This document shows, piece by piece, positions 1 through 7,885 of a DNA stretch of 22,373 nt. The notes under the pieces were generated by a model. It had not been told where the DNA came from, ran no database searches, and was given only the letters and a program-made list of their open reading frames with translations. A program made the position numbers and the translations under genes. Origin of the DNA: Baffinella frigidus (taxonomy: Eukaryota; Cryptophyceae; Cryptomonadales; Baffinellaceae); assembly GCA_026770585.1 (NCBI GenBank), contig MU646465.1, forward strand, positions 360,594-382,966, given 5' to 3'. Position 1 is the stretch's first letter; each line of letters starts with the position of its first letter.

Positions 1-305
1 GGGGGGGGGGGGCTGTGCACACGGGCCTGTCGAGAGGCGTCCCGCAAGGCCGTGAGGCAACACAAGCTGAGACCAAACCTGAGTTCATTGACCCTTCACA
101 TCAGTCAACTAGAGGCTCGCGACCTTGCCCATGGCCGAGGCTCGCTACCTGTCTTGCCGAGGCTCACATGTCTCCTGCAACAACGGTAGTGTGTGAGAGA
201 ACTCCAGATCATTGTAGTACCAAAAACCCTGCAGGGGGTCTTAGAATGTGGTCATGCTGGTCGTGTAATCAATCAATTCTCTTGCGCTACTCCTTGGACC
301 GGAAG
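1..305. other. Gene-less left edge
   Basis: The window opens with a run of 12 G. The stretch has no recognisable exon. The frame open from 15 runs on into the repeats at 306-498 and is best read as an artefact. The short motif GAGGCTC recurs at about 110-170, and also in the last exon region of the methyltransferase near 10.4-10.5 kb. Confidence 0.4.
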
Positions 306-364
306 AGGATAAGTTCCAGCGTCCGCCTATGTTGGAAGCTCGAAGAACCTGAAGGACCTAAAGA
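306..364 (-). mobile_element. Family B repeat, partial copy B1a
   Basis: This is a minus-orientation copy of a dispersed repeat whose plus-strand signature is TTTAGGTTCTTCGAGCTCCC followed by AACATAGGCGGACACCGG. It lies head-to-head with copy B1b, and the family A element at 378-498 sits between them. Family B has no terminal inverted repeats that I can see. Its identity as a mobile element rests on at least nine dispersed copies and on the target duplication at 20154-20256. Confidence 0.65.
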
Positions 365-377
365 GTGTCCGGCTCCG

Positions 378-498
378 TACAGGGGTACCTCGCTCATAAG
401 AAACCGACCCCCCCTCGGACCCTACAGTAGGCCTATGCCTAGGGCCCTATGGTGGTCCTAACGGGGGGGCGATTTCTTATGAGCGAGGTACCCCTGTA
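378..498. mobile_element. Family A TA-MITE, copy A1
   Basis: A nearly perfect hairpin element. The ends are TACAGGGGTACCTCGCTCAT and its reverse complement, followed inward by AAGAAAC, a C-rich run and a centre rich in CCTAGG, AGGCCT and GGGCCC palindromes. It is flanked by TA on both sides. It has no coding capacity, so any transposase would act in trans. The TA duplication and TIRs fit Tc1/mariner-type MITEs by mechanism; membership in that superfamily is inferred. Confidence 0.85.
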
Positions 499-504
499 CC
501 CTGT

Positions 505-662
505 TCCTTTAGGTCCTTTAGGTTCTTTTAACTCCCAACATAGGCGGACACCGGAACGTATCCTGCAGAAAAGCCGTGCTTCCTGTCGGATCACATCAGG
601 CCCCCCGTTGCAGAAGGATGGCGGCAGAAACCGGCTAAAGGGTATCCTCATCGGGTGTTTGA
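505..662 (+). mobile_element. Family B repeat, copy B1b (long)
   Basis: This plus-orientation copy begins at TTTAGGTCCTTTAGG and is one of the longest. After the conserved GGCGGACACCGG it continues through CCTGCAGAAAAGCC and GGATCACATCAGGCC to a tail around GGTATCCTCATC. The same tail occurs in copy B2 at 2815-2963, so the full family B unit is at least about 150 bp and many other copies are 5' fragments of it. Confidence 0.65.
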
Positions 663-1061
663 GATCTATGCTCTTCGGGGTCCGGGGGCTGATCCGCCTC
701 GTGCGGGAACAACTGAGAGTGAATTCACACTCACTTGACTGAAAGGTGCTTTCTTTCCCTCAGAGGAAACACCTTTTTGACCAGTAAGGTCCACCAACTA
801 ACTCGTGAGTCGCCAAGCCCTGTGATTGACTGGTGGCGTTTGTTTGAGTTGTTCTTGGTTGACTTTAGAAGACAGTTTTTGCCGGCCGGCTATCATCCAG
901 GTGGGGGGGAAGTCTCATCGGCTTTGTCAAGACGTTCCCCAAAGAGAGTAAAGCGCTCAAGTGCTTTGACAGGCTTCACTGGGAAGTTTGCACCTTTTAC
1001 CACTTGATAAAATGACCTTGGGCAAGAGCGTTTGCTCCGATTCCCAAGTGACTCGCAAAGA
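663..1061. other. Stretch without a recognised gene
   Basis: I see no splice-bounded exon here. A small inverted repeat around GAGTGAATTCACACTC lies near 716-731. An open frame at 735-1007 exists, but neither its product nor its flanking signals support a gene. Confidence 0.35.
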
Positions 1062-1170
1062 CCCTAATAGGGCAACGGCCTGAAAATGGGGTAGTTAGGC
1101 ATACGGCATTGCCTAGGACCTCCTACCGTAGGCCGAGACTTTTTGGTCCTAGGATCCCTCGGCCTACGGT
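1062..1170. mobile_element. Family E element, right-truncated copy E1
   Basis: It begins CCTAATAGGGCAACGGCC then TGAAAATGGGGTAGTTAGGC and runs through CCTAGGACCTCCTACCGTAG. The same units occur with both arms in copy E2 (10952-11096), which shows that the right arm is missing here. The break coincides with the start of the telomere-like array. The core palindromes resemble those of families A and C. Confidence 0.6.
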
Positions 1171-1185
1171 GTTTGAGGGGTCGGG

Positions 1186-1696
1186 GTTCAGGATTTAGGG
1201 TTTAGGGTTAGTATTTAGGGTTTAGGGTTTAGGGTTTAGGGTTTAGGGTTTAGCGTTTAGGGTTTAGCGTTTAGCGTTTAGCGTTTAGGGTTTAAAATTA
1301 GGGTTGAGGGTGCAGGATTTAGTGGTTAGGGTTGAGCGTTGAGCGTTGAGCGTTTAGGTTGTAGAGTTTCAGCTTGAGGATTTAGAAATTAGTGTTGAAG
1401 GTTCAGAGTTCAGGGTTAAGGTTTTCGGCTTTGGGGTTTGGGGTTTGGTGTTTGGGCTTCAGGGTGTAGGGTTTAGGGTCGATGGTTTAATGTTTAGGGT
1501 TAAGGATTTCGTGTTTCGGGCGTGGGGGATTACGGTTTAGGGTTTAGGGTTTAGGGTTTAGGGTTTAGGGTCAAGGGTCCAGGGGCTTAAGGGTCAAGGG
1601 TCCAGGGTTCAGGGTCAAGGGTTTAGGGGTTGGGATCTAGGGTTTAGGGTTCAGGGTTTAAGGTTTAGGGTTCGGGGTTCAGGGTTTACGGTTTAG
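1186..1696 (+). repeat. Interstitial telomere-like array T1 (TTTAGGG)
   Basis: Perfect TTTAGGG runs (for example about 1207-1250 and 1535-1570) lie among degenerate units such as TTTAGCG, TTCAGGG and TCAAGGG. The decay shows that this is not an active chromosome end. The array is bounded on the left by truncated element E1 and on the right directly by family B copy B3. Confidence 0.85.
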
Positions 1697-1865
1697 GTCC
1701 TTTAGGTCCTTTAGGTTTTAATTTCTCCCAACATATGCCAACGCCACGCCCTTCCGTAGAAAGAATCTGCATAGAAAGCATTTTTGCCTTCGGATCGCGT
1801 TTAGCTCTCCAGTGCAGAGGCTCGTGTAGAGGGGATAAAGGGTGGCTCTCTTGGGGTGTTTGAGG
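1696..1865 (+). mobile_element. Family B repeat, diverged copy B3
   Basis: It begins with a doubled TCCTTTAGG at the end of array T1, then CTCCCAACATATGCCAACGCC in place of the consensus AACATAGGCGGACACCGG. The tail GGGGTGTTTGAGG parallels the end of B1b. Substitutions throughout make this the most diverged copy in the window. Confidence 0.5.
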
Positions 1866-1965
1866 CTACCCAAGTGGGCGCGCGCTCGCCCACGCACCGA
1901 ACCCAAGTCTGCCTTTCTGAGGCTCATGGTATCCCACGGTTGAAGTGTAAGGGCTCCAACCACGG

Positions 1966-2223
1966 ATACCCCACAAGGTGAGGTGGGTTGTGTGGGGATT
2001 GTGTGGGGGTTGTGAGGTTAGATCAGCTAGACACCAAAGATGAAAGGAGAGAAATTGTGGTGAAGATGTGAGGTGAGATCAGCCAGACACTGAAGATGAA
2101 AAGGATCCTTTAGGAGAAAAATGTGGTTGTGTAGAGGTTTTCCCTAATGTACACAAGTCAGTAGAGTCAGGAGCAAGCCTAGCATGAGTTATCCTATTGT
2201 GTCTCGCAGTGTCAGTGTGTAGG
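1966..2223. repeat. 56-bp tandem duplication and unassigned flank
   Basis: Two degenerate units begin TGTGAGGTTAGATCAGC (about 2011) and TGTGAGGTGAGATCAGC (about 2067), each followed by AGACAC and GATGAAA. The GT-rich preceding segment and 2130-2223 show no other recognisable structure. Confidence 0.5.
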
Positions 2224-2517
2224 ATATAGGGCCTAGGGTTAATTAAGGATTTAGGGTCAAGGGTTTAGGGTTCAGGGATGAGGGTTAGGGTCTAGGGTTT
2301 AGGGTTGAGGGTTCAGGGTTCAGGGTTTAGGGTTCAGGGTTCAGGGTTTAGGGTTTAGGGTTTAGGGTTTAGGGTTTAAGGTTTAGGGTTTAAGGTTTAG
2401 GGTTTAGGTTTTAGGGTTCAGGGGTCAGGGTTTAGGGTTTAGGGTTAATTACGGGTTTAGGATTTGTGGTTTAGGGTTCAAGGTTTATGGTTCAGGCTTC
2501 AGGGTTTAGGGTTAGGT
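2224..2517 (+). repeat. Interstitial telomere-like array T2
   Basis: TTTAGGG units with TTCAGGG and TTTAAGG variants, in the same orientation as T1 and about 530 bp from its end. The best-kept run is about 2330-2400. Confidence 0.8.
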
Positions 2518-2814
2518 CCATTGATCTTTTTTAAAGTAGATCCACTTAGGAACTGAACTAACAGGGCTATTGTGTAAATGGCTCACAATCGGACTCCTCC
2601 GGTCCAGCCATCTATTGCACAAAGTCATTTTTTCTTTTCAATTCTCTTCAAAAATGGATGATTGTGGTACAAATTTTAAAAATGTGTTGGGGCGTTTTAA
2701 AAGGAACAACCCTCATTTGTGAAAAATCAGAGCGACTATTTTCCCTGTCGGTCGTTGCGTTTTCTCAAATTAAAAACCGGCCCCCTCCCAAACGCTCCGT
2801 TCTTCAACACTAAA
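2518..2814. other. AT-richer stretch without a recognised gene
   Basis: An imperfect hairpin pairs TTGTGTAAATGGCT (about 2572) with AGCCATCTATTGCACAA (about 2608). I checked it as a possible tRNA; it has no cloverleaf arms. No exon signals are visible. Confidence 0.3.
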
Positions 2815-2963
2815 CCCTTTAGGTCCTTTAGGTTCTTCGAGCTCCCAACATAGGCGGACACCGAAACTTATCCTGCAGAAAGGCCATGCTTTCTTTCGGA
2901 TCACATCAGCCCCCCCGGTGCAGAAGGATCGTGGCAGGAACCGGCTAGAGGGTATTCTCATCC
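2815..2963 (+). mobile_element. Family B repeat, long copy B2
   Basis: A full-length-looking copy with the same order of blocks as B1b, from CCTTTAGGTCCTTTAGG through GGCGGACACCG, CCTGCAGAAAGGCC and GGATCACATCAG to the CTCATCC tail. It ends about 17 bp before the start codon of the small split gene at 2980, so it may supply part of that gene's 5' region. Confidence 0.65.
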
Positions 2964-2979
2964 AACCATATCAACGACA

Positions 2980-3320
2980 ATGTTGGACGACATCCTCGAA
3001 TCCCAGAGCGGGATCACCTTCAATCCAGAATCTGTGGACGAGGTGAGTCTACAGGGGTACCTCGGTTACAAGAAAGCGTCACCCCCCTAGGACGACCATA
3101 GGGCCCTAGGCATAGGCCTACTGTAGGGTCCTACGGGGAGGCGTTTTCTTGTAATCGAGGTACCCCTATACTGTGAGGGGTCACCGAGGGGTCACTTTGT
3201 AGATGGGCCAAACCACAGACGCCGAGTCTGGATCTGATAGTGAGGTGGAGGGGGTGGGGCGAGTGCGAGGGGGGTGGTGGCGGCAGCGAGGGCAGCGAGA
3301 GCAGTGAGGCCGAGGGTTAA
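2980..3320 (+). pseudogene. Small two-exon gene, acidic tail, apparent frameshift
   Basis: Exon 1 (2980-3042) encodes MLDDILESQSGITFNPESVD plus E and stops at a strong donor, GAG then GTGAGT. The intron 3043-3202 ends TTTGTAG and is mostly the family A element A2. Exon 2 (3203-3320) reads in frame MGQTTDAESGSDSEVEG, but the acidic ending GGSEGSESSEAEG plus stop lies in the +1 frame, with the switch inside G-rich tracts at about 3245-3280. Either a G-run indel (mutation or sequencing error) or a further tiny intron joins the two. I do not recognise the product; it may be the C-terminal end of a larger protein. The splice signals and matching composition on both sides support a real, possibly broken, gene. 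Confidence 0.45.
3050..3170. mobile_element. Family A MITE, copy A2 (inside an intron)
   Basis: A 121-bp A copy with diverged ends (CTCGGTTACAAG on the left, ACCCCTATA on the right). It fills most of the 160-nt intron 3043-3202, leaving 7 nt before it and 32 nt after it, so the splice sites lie just outside the element. Confidence 0.8.
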
Positions 3321-3744
3321 GACGCGGAGTACGCGCAAGCGTTTTCACTGTTGTTCTTAGATATGAATAACGGAAATGCGACTGTTTCCCAGAGTTTTTT
3401 CCTGGACATAAATAGTCAAAACGAAAAGGCGAGCGTTTTCAGATGTCGCGGACCTTAAGAGCGAGGCACTCCTCTAGAGAACGTCACGCGTTGTGTGCAT
3501 CGCTCGCAATCCCCCTGGCCTGAGACCCCCCAAAAGGGCGAACAGGACCCATGGATCTGTCACCTACATGTAGAGCCCAGGGCTTCAGTAGTCAGACCTG
3601 ATGTATGCTTGGGCCTGACGTGGAGCGAGATCAAAGCGACTGCTACATGTACGCGCGGGGCACAGACACTTCTCTTTCCTTCGATTGATTCTCCCTGGCC
3701 GGAGCCAAATGTACCTTCAGTGCTCACACCGACCAATCCTCCTG
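3321..3744. other. Stretch with no convincing gene
   Basis: After the stop at 3318-3320 there is no clear exon. An open plus frame covers 3495-3785 but runs into element A3, and I see no family match or splice logic that would make it a gene. Confidence 0.3.
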
Positions 3745-3871
3745 TACAGGGGTACCTCGCTCACAAGAAACGCCAACCCCCCTAGGACCACCATAGAGCC
3801 CTGGGCACAGGCCTACTGTACATGTAGGGTCCTGGGGGAAGGCGGTTTCTTATGAGCGAGGTACCCCTGTA
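3745..3871. mobile_element. Family A MITE, copy A3
   Basis: Both TIRs are present, with CTCACAAGAAAC on the left, and TA flanks. A small insertion duplicates TACATG near the centre (about 3830). A4 follows 80 bp downstream. Confidence 0.85.
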
Positions 3872-3951
3872 GGAAAATGTATCCACGTGACACGGCTCAC
3901 GGAGGTGGACCCCGTCAGCCACACCTCACTGACTGGGTGGGGGGTCACGTG

Positions 3952-4073
3952 TACAGGGATTCACCGCTCATACGAAACTGCCCCCCCCTAGGACCCTACA
4001 GCAGGACTATGCCTAGGGCCCTATGGTGGTCCCAGGGGGGGTGCCGTTTCTTATGAGCGAGATACCCCCTGTA
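3952..4073. mobile_element. Family A MITE, copy A4
   Basis: The left TIR is diverged (TACAGGGATTCACCGCTCAT) and the right TIR is nearly consensus, with one extra C. The interval 3872-3951 between A3 and A4 has open frames on both strands because it is flanked by a weak CACGTGAC/GTCACGTG inverted repeat. Confidence 0.8.
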
Positions 4074-4110
4074 CACGATGCCACTACAGGCTCGATAGGA
4101 TCCTAGCGGC

Positions 4111-4215
4111 TATCCCTTAAGTGGCTAGCCGGTCAAATTTGACCGCCAAGAGGTCCTAGGCAGGTCCTAGGGCCCTACGGTAGGGCGTATGAGCCTACTC
4201 GCCACTTAAGGGATA
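4111..4215 (-). mobile_element. Family C MITE, copy C1
   Basis: An element with ends TATCCCTTAAGTGGC and GCCACTTAAGGGATA. Inside lie CAAATTTGACCG, AGAGGTCCTAGGCAGGTCC and CCCTACGGTAGGGCGTATG. It abuts A5 at a shared TA (4214-4215). It is scored minus because the TAGGGCCCTAGGACC block reads on the other strand relative to C2. Confidence 0.8.
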
Positions 4216-4331
4216 GGGGTACCTCGCTCATAAGAAAGAAACCACCCACCTGGAACCACCAGCGGACCCTAGACATATGCCTACTGTAGGGTCCTAGGGG
4301 GGCGCTTTCTTATGAGCGAGGTACCCCTGTA
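4214..4331. mobile_element. Family A MITE, copy A5
   Basis: The left tip lacks CA after the TA it shares with C1, giving TAGGGGTACCTCGCTCAT. The right TIR is intact. It has an AAGAAAGAAACC duplication at the inner edge of the left TIR. Confidence 0.8.
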
Positions 4332-4829
4332 ATGAATCGACTACCAGAAGTCGATGGGACCAATTCAAGAATATTCAGACCGGATTAACCTGATTAGCAA
4401 TTCCGACAGGGGAGAGCCGTGAGTGCCAGCAGAACTGCAGGGTCCTCGGGAGATGCGTGCAACGGTCGCGGTGCTGAACCCAGTCAGGAGCCACTAGCCG
4501 TGGGAGGATGCTCAGATAGTGCCCTGGATTTTTTTCAATTCACCTTGCAGGCACCCCAGATCTGGGGTGGCTGCAAGGTAAAATGGCGCAAACTCCAGAC
4601 CACAATTTGAGCAACCTCTCAGGGCTGGTGGAGGGGTCTGCCCACGCGGCAAAGGCAGTGGAGGGCCTCCCACCAACCCTCACGGAAAGACCAAATCCTC
4701 GATTCTCAGACCTCGGATTTACCTTGCCAGCCAGGCGAATTCGCATGGCTGTGTTAACTTAAGTCCCAATCTTGGTACGAAATGAACTTTTTGGGGAACA
4801 GGTCGAAATCAACGATTTGGTCCTTTCGT
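4332..4829. other. No recognised gene; 17-bp-stem palindrome
   Basis: A hairpin at about 4543-4580 pairs ACCTTGCAGGCACCCCA with TGGGGTGGCTGCAAGGT across GATC, with one mismatch. A related ACCTTGCCAGCCAGGCGAAT block lies at 4722-4741, so these may be parts of one decayed inverted-repeat element. No splice-bounded exon is visible. Confidence 0.35.
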
Positions 4830-4966
4830 CCACCAGCCCTCACAGTCTGGGCAAATCGGAAAAATGGCTCCAAAAATCCCCTTGAAGGCCGTCGGATTCC
4901 GACGGCCTCCAAGGGGATTTGGTGTTTTTGACTTCTTCGATTTGCCCAAGTTGTGAGGGTTGGTGG
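4830..4966. mobile_element. Family F inverted-repeat element F1
   Basis: The ends are CCACCAGCCCTCACAGTCTG and CAAGTTGTGAGGGTTGGTGG in inverse. The centre is a strong palindrome around GGCCGTCGGATTCCGACGGCC flanked by inverted copies of CCCCTTG and CAAGGGG. A second, partial copy (F2) is at 9073-9182, which shows dispersal. There is no coding capacity. Confidence 0.75.
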
Positions 4967-5132
4967 GTGAGGGTTGGTGGTCCGTGTCTCCTTCTCGCCT
5001 CCGGTTCTCCCCTTCTCACCTCCGAATCGCAGCAGCTCCGTGCGAACCCCGCCACCGCCCGACTTGAGAGCTGTCGCCGAGGACAGGCCATTGGTGGTGG
5101 CATCTTCTCCCTTGTCGTCCTCCTCGACTCAC

Positions 5133-5770
5133 CAGCCAGTGCTGCCCCCCTTGGCGCACGGGCACCACCTCCAGTTCCTGCACCGTTGACGAACCAATCC
5201 GTACAGCACGTTGCTGCGCATGGCCGTCCGAGAGAGCCAAAAGGGAAGATCCTCCTGCTTTGAGTATCATCTCACCTGTATTTTCATGGCCCCTCTCTCC
5301 CTACACCTCGCCACCACCGCTCAGACCCCCAGGGTCGCCTCGCGCTCCGCCCCAGTCAAGTAGTCCTCTGGCTGGCAGAAGGATCCGTCCCCGACATGCC
5401 TGGTGTTGGAAGGCCCCATCCCGTCGCATGACGGCGTCTGCCGGGCCAGGCCGAGTGATCAGTCACAAAGGAAAGCTCTTTCGTTCGCGAACGGATGTAA
5501 GGAGGGGAGAGGATGGTATGATCATCCGCAGCATTTGGCGTGGGGTCTCTCGCCCCTCGCAAGGCGCCTGAACGGTCTCCAGCCGCCAGCCGCCAGCCGC
5601 CAGCCACCTGAGAACTGCAGTCTTTGCCCAAATGACTAGAGGGAAGGAGAGGGAAAGGGGGGAGGGGAAGGGCGGCTCACGTTCCCCCACATCCCATCGT
5701 TGACGTTGTCCGCGTAGTAGCCGCCCAGAAGGTCCAGCTTTGAGAACTGCCGGACCGCAAGCTCGAACAT
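5133..5770 (-). CDS. Tentative minus-strand exons of an unknown gene
   Basis: An exon-like block from 5770 to 5681 opens MFELAVRQFSKLDLLGGYYA and ends DGMWGN at a GTGAGC donor. A short pyrimidine-rich stretch ending CCTCTAG at 5636 could be its acceptor, after which the frame reads SFGQRLQFSGGW and stops at 5522; a CTGGCGG tandem repeat lies in that part. A second exon-like block, about 5248-5133, ends at a good GTGAGT donor and is open in two frames (one reads EDLPFWLSRTAMRSNVLYG). I recognise no family. Exon connections, especially across 5248-5522, are unproven. Confidence 0.25.
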
Positions 5771-6676
5771 GCCCGCCGACCTCCCTCGACCGATTTAGGG
5801 TTGACTAAAACCTCGGCCACTTTTGAGGGGGTCGTCTTCAAATGTCGCGGCCCAAAATGTTCCAATTCATGAAAACCTCAAGGACCTGAAGGAAGGAGGC
5901 GTGGGGGTGAATACGAATCTCACCAATCACCACTCAAGCCTCCCCCAAAAGGCTCCTCATACACCAAGCCCCCCCCAAAGGGCCCCTTCAAGCCTCCCCC
6001 AACAGGCTCCTCATCCCCGCTCCCCAAATATTTAGCGGCTTCGCTCCCCAAACCCCTCTGACCTGCTTTACAAACGCCGTCAACTTAGACCCTGAAAGTG
6101 ACTTAAGCAAAACCACTGCACCTGAACCCTAAACACTACACCCCAAATCCCAAACCCCAAACCCCAAACCCTGCACAGGGGAAACTACAGACCAATCACT
6201 AACATAATCACCTCACGCTGCCACTCGTGGCAGAACAACAACCAGACCATCGACGACGTCGCCCCAAGGAAAGGTTGAAATACCTTGTTTTTTGTTTGTT
6301 TGTTTTTGGTGCTTGAAAAGGAGGCAAAGGGGACTCGGTTGGGCCCGAATGGGTTGGGCCGGGGAGCTCACCCGTAGATTACTCCTAACTCCTCAAGAGT
6401 GAGGTGGGGTGTGGCCTTCGATGTGAGTGTAAATAAAAGCACCAAAGCACCAAAGGAACATTCTGATAGAATAGGGGGAACGTTGAGGGCCAGTCACGCT
6501 ATTTTTGCCTGACAGGACCGAAACGCGACCACCGGGAGCGGCCCCTTGAACCACAGCGGGCAGAGCCCAATGCTCTATTTGGGAAGCAAGGCCTATCTGA
6601 TCCTGGCTTGGGGACGGCACGGGCTGACACCGACAATCCTGTCTAATAAACACGAAATCAACGAAATCAACCGTCT
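5771..6676. other. Mostly unassigned sequence
   Basis: CCCCCAA/GGCTCCTCAT low-complexity tandem units run through about 5935-6030. A short telomere-like patch (CCCTAAAC, CCCCAAA) is at 6125-6175, a hairpin CTGCCACTCGTGGCAG at 6219-6234, and a T-rich TTTG repeat near 6288-6308. A short plus reading TIDDVAPRKG plus stop ends at about 6279 and a minus frame covers 6393-6653, but neither can be supported. Confidence 0.3.
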
Positions 6677-6736
6677 ACAGAACCAGTTCCGGTGTCCGCC
6701 TATGTTGGGAGCTCGAAGAACCTAAAGGACCTAAAG
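6677..6736 (-). mobile_element. Family B repeat, copy B4
   Basis: A minus-orientation copy with CAGTTCCGGTGTCCGCCTAT followed by GTTGGGAGCTCGAAGAACC. It lies just downstream (in transcription terms) of the stop of the minus-strand exon at 6771-6911, so it may form part of that gene's 3' end. Confidence 0.65.
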
Positions 6737-6770
6737 GTTGACCCCGCCTTCCGAAGAAATGTGGGGGCTC

Positions 6771-6911
6771 TCAAGCTTTCAAAGCCTCCCTCCCCGCGCG
6801 GGCAGCAATGAAGCCCCCCGTGGCAATGCCGACGGTGGATTCGAAAGAGTTCAAGACCACGACGTCGCGCGGTAAGACCAAGGCCTTGACATGGCGGAGC
6901 AAATTCTTTGC
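6771..6911 (-). CDS. Terminal exon of an unknown minus-strand gene
   Basis: Forty-six codons plus stop read AKNLLRHVKALVLPRDVVVL then NSFESTVGIATGGFIAARAG and REALKA. The composition is that of an ordinary folded protein, and the plus strand here carries stops. The exon begins immediately after TAG formed by the tip of element A6 plus one G, so the transposon end can serve as the 3' splice site. I do not recognise the family; the VVVLNSFESTVGIATGGFIA part is moderately hydrophobic. The upstream exon is not identified, because elements A6 and P lie directly upstream. The call rests on composition and the acceptor only. Confidence 0.35.
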   Translation of the reverse strand, partial: AKNLLRHVKALVLPRDVVVLNSFESTVGIATGGFIAARAGREALKA

Positions 6912-6912
6912 C

Positions 6913-7034
6913 TACAGGGGCACCTCGCTCATAAGAAACCAACCCACCCTAGGACCCTACAGTAGGCCTATGCCTATGGGCCCTATGGTGGTCCTAGGGG
7001 GTGGGCGGTTTCTTATGAGCGAGGTACCCCTGTA
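6913..7034. mobile_element. Family A MITE, copy A6
   Basis: Both TIRs are close to consensus (one A to C change in the left TIR). On the minus strand the flanking bases are G on both sides, so the element plus one base at each end reads GTACAGG...CCCTGTAG, with GT and AG at its limits. It abuts the exon at 6771-6911 on one side and element P on the other. Confidence 0.85.
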
Positions 7035-7035
7035 C

Positions 7036-7244
7036 ACGGGATCGGGTTCAGGGTTTAGAAAATCGTTGGTGGAGTTTTGGAACCAAAGTTTACAAAATTG
7101 GCCACGATTATCATCGAAATTTGGACACGATCAAAACATTTTGGCAAGAAAAAGTACAAAATTGGCAAAATTTGATTAGAAAATGGCTTCACCAACGGTA
7201 GCTGAGCTCCCGTTTGGAAATCCTAAACCCTGGACCCAATCCCG
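7036..7244. mobile_element. Inverted-repeat element P (single copy)
   Basis: The ends CGGGATCGGGTTCAGGGTTTA and its inverse near 7222-7244 pair imperfectly for about 45 bp, including a GTTGGTG/CACCAAC block further in. The interior is AT-rich with repeated AAAATTGGC. The ends include a telomere-like GGGTTTAG. It directly abuts A6. With only one copy in the window, mobility is inferred from structure. Confidence 0.5.
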
Positions 7245-7262
7245 CGTAGGCACCGGGAGGCT

Positions 7263-7355
7263 TGATGCGATCTGAAACGAAGCAGGGCCATCCTGCAGAA
7301 CCAGTTCCAGTGTCGGCCTGTGGTTGGAGCTCAAAAAACCTAAAGAACCTGAATG
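7263..7355 (-). mobile_element. Family B repeat, copy B5 (diverged)
   Basis: A minus-orientation copy: GATCTGAAACGAAGCAGGGC, then CAGTTCCAGTGTCGGCCTGT and GAGCTCAAAAAACCTAAAG. Several substitutions separate it from the consensus. Confidence 0.55.
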
Positions 7356-7363
7356 GCTCTTTC

Positions 7364-7556
7364 ACGCCTGGTTCCGCCCACGTCGCAAGCTTATCTCAGA
7401 AAACGAGTTCTAAAACTCATTTTCTTAAGTCAATTCCTTTACAAATTTGTCAACTTATGCGGAGAGTAAAGAATAAGTTGACGAATTTGTAGGGGAATTG
7501 ACTTAAGAAAACGAGTTTCAGAACTCGTTTTCTGAGATAAAAGCACGGCCAGGCGT
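7364..7556. mobile_element. Inverted-repeat element O
   Basis: Outer ends ACGCCTGG and CCAGGCGT enclose arms of about 70 bp: CTTATCTCAGAAAACGAGTT and the inverse AACTCGTTTTCTGAGATAA, continuing through TTCTTAAGTCAATTCC and AAATTTGTCAACTTAT. The loop is about 20 bp. The arms differ at a few positions. Such a foldback would give a long RNA hairpin if transcribed. A7 starts at its right end. Confidence 0.65.
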
Positions 7557-7677
7557 ACAGGGGTACCTCGCTCATAAGAAACCGCCTCCCCCTAGCACCC
7601 TACAGTAGAACCATGCCTAGCGTCCTATGGCGGTCCTAGGGGGGGGGCAGTTTCTTATGAGCGATGTACCCCCTGTA
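7556..7677. mobile_element. Family A MITE, copy A7
   Basis: Both TIRs are recognisable; the right one has GCGATGTACCCCC in place of GCGAGGTACCCC. The flanks are TA. It follows element O directly. Confidence 0.8.
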
Positions 7678-7762
7678 GCGGGTGGTGGCTTCCAGTGATC
7701 TCTGCGGGGGGAGGGTCCTCGTGCTCCGTCACTGCAGCATGCTGCACTGTCCTAGATAACGA

Positions 7763-7787
7763 GGGGGGGGGGGGGGGGGGGGGGGGG
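7763..7787 (+). repeat. Homopolymer of 25 G
   Basis: An uninterrupted run of 25 G is followed by AGGGAGGG and further G-rich sequence to about 7825. It can form G-quadruplexes and is a likely site of length error in the assembly. Confidence 0.9.
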
Positions 7788-7885
7788 AGGGAGGGTTTGG
7801 GGAATTAGGGGGGTGGGGGTGAGGTTTTCGGGCGACGATAGGGGCCCGTGCCAACAAAAAAGAAGGGTTGAGTACTCGACATATT

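Noticed and set aside
378-498. Family A hairpins as transcription terminators or CRISPR-like repeats
   Set aside because: They are dispersed, inverted, TA-flanked and nested in other elements; there are no regular spacers and the context is eukaryotic.
2572-2624. Hairpin considered as a tRNA
   Set aside because: No cloverleaf, no T-loop motif and no CCA-stem arrangement.
3872-3951. Possible mini-exon between A3 and A4 using their tips as splice sites
   Set aside because: Frames are open on both strands and the phase does not join to the open frame before A3; an inverted repeat explains the symmetry.
7763-7787. G25 run as a biological signal
   Set aside because: Kept only as a repeat: homopolymer length is error-prone and the window also opens with a G run.
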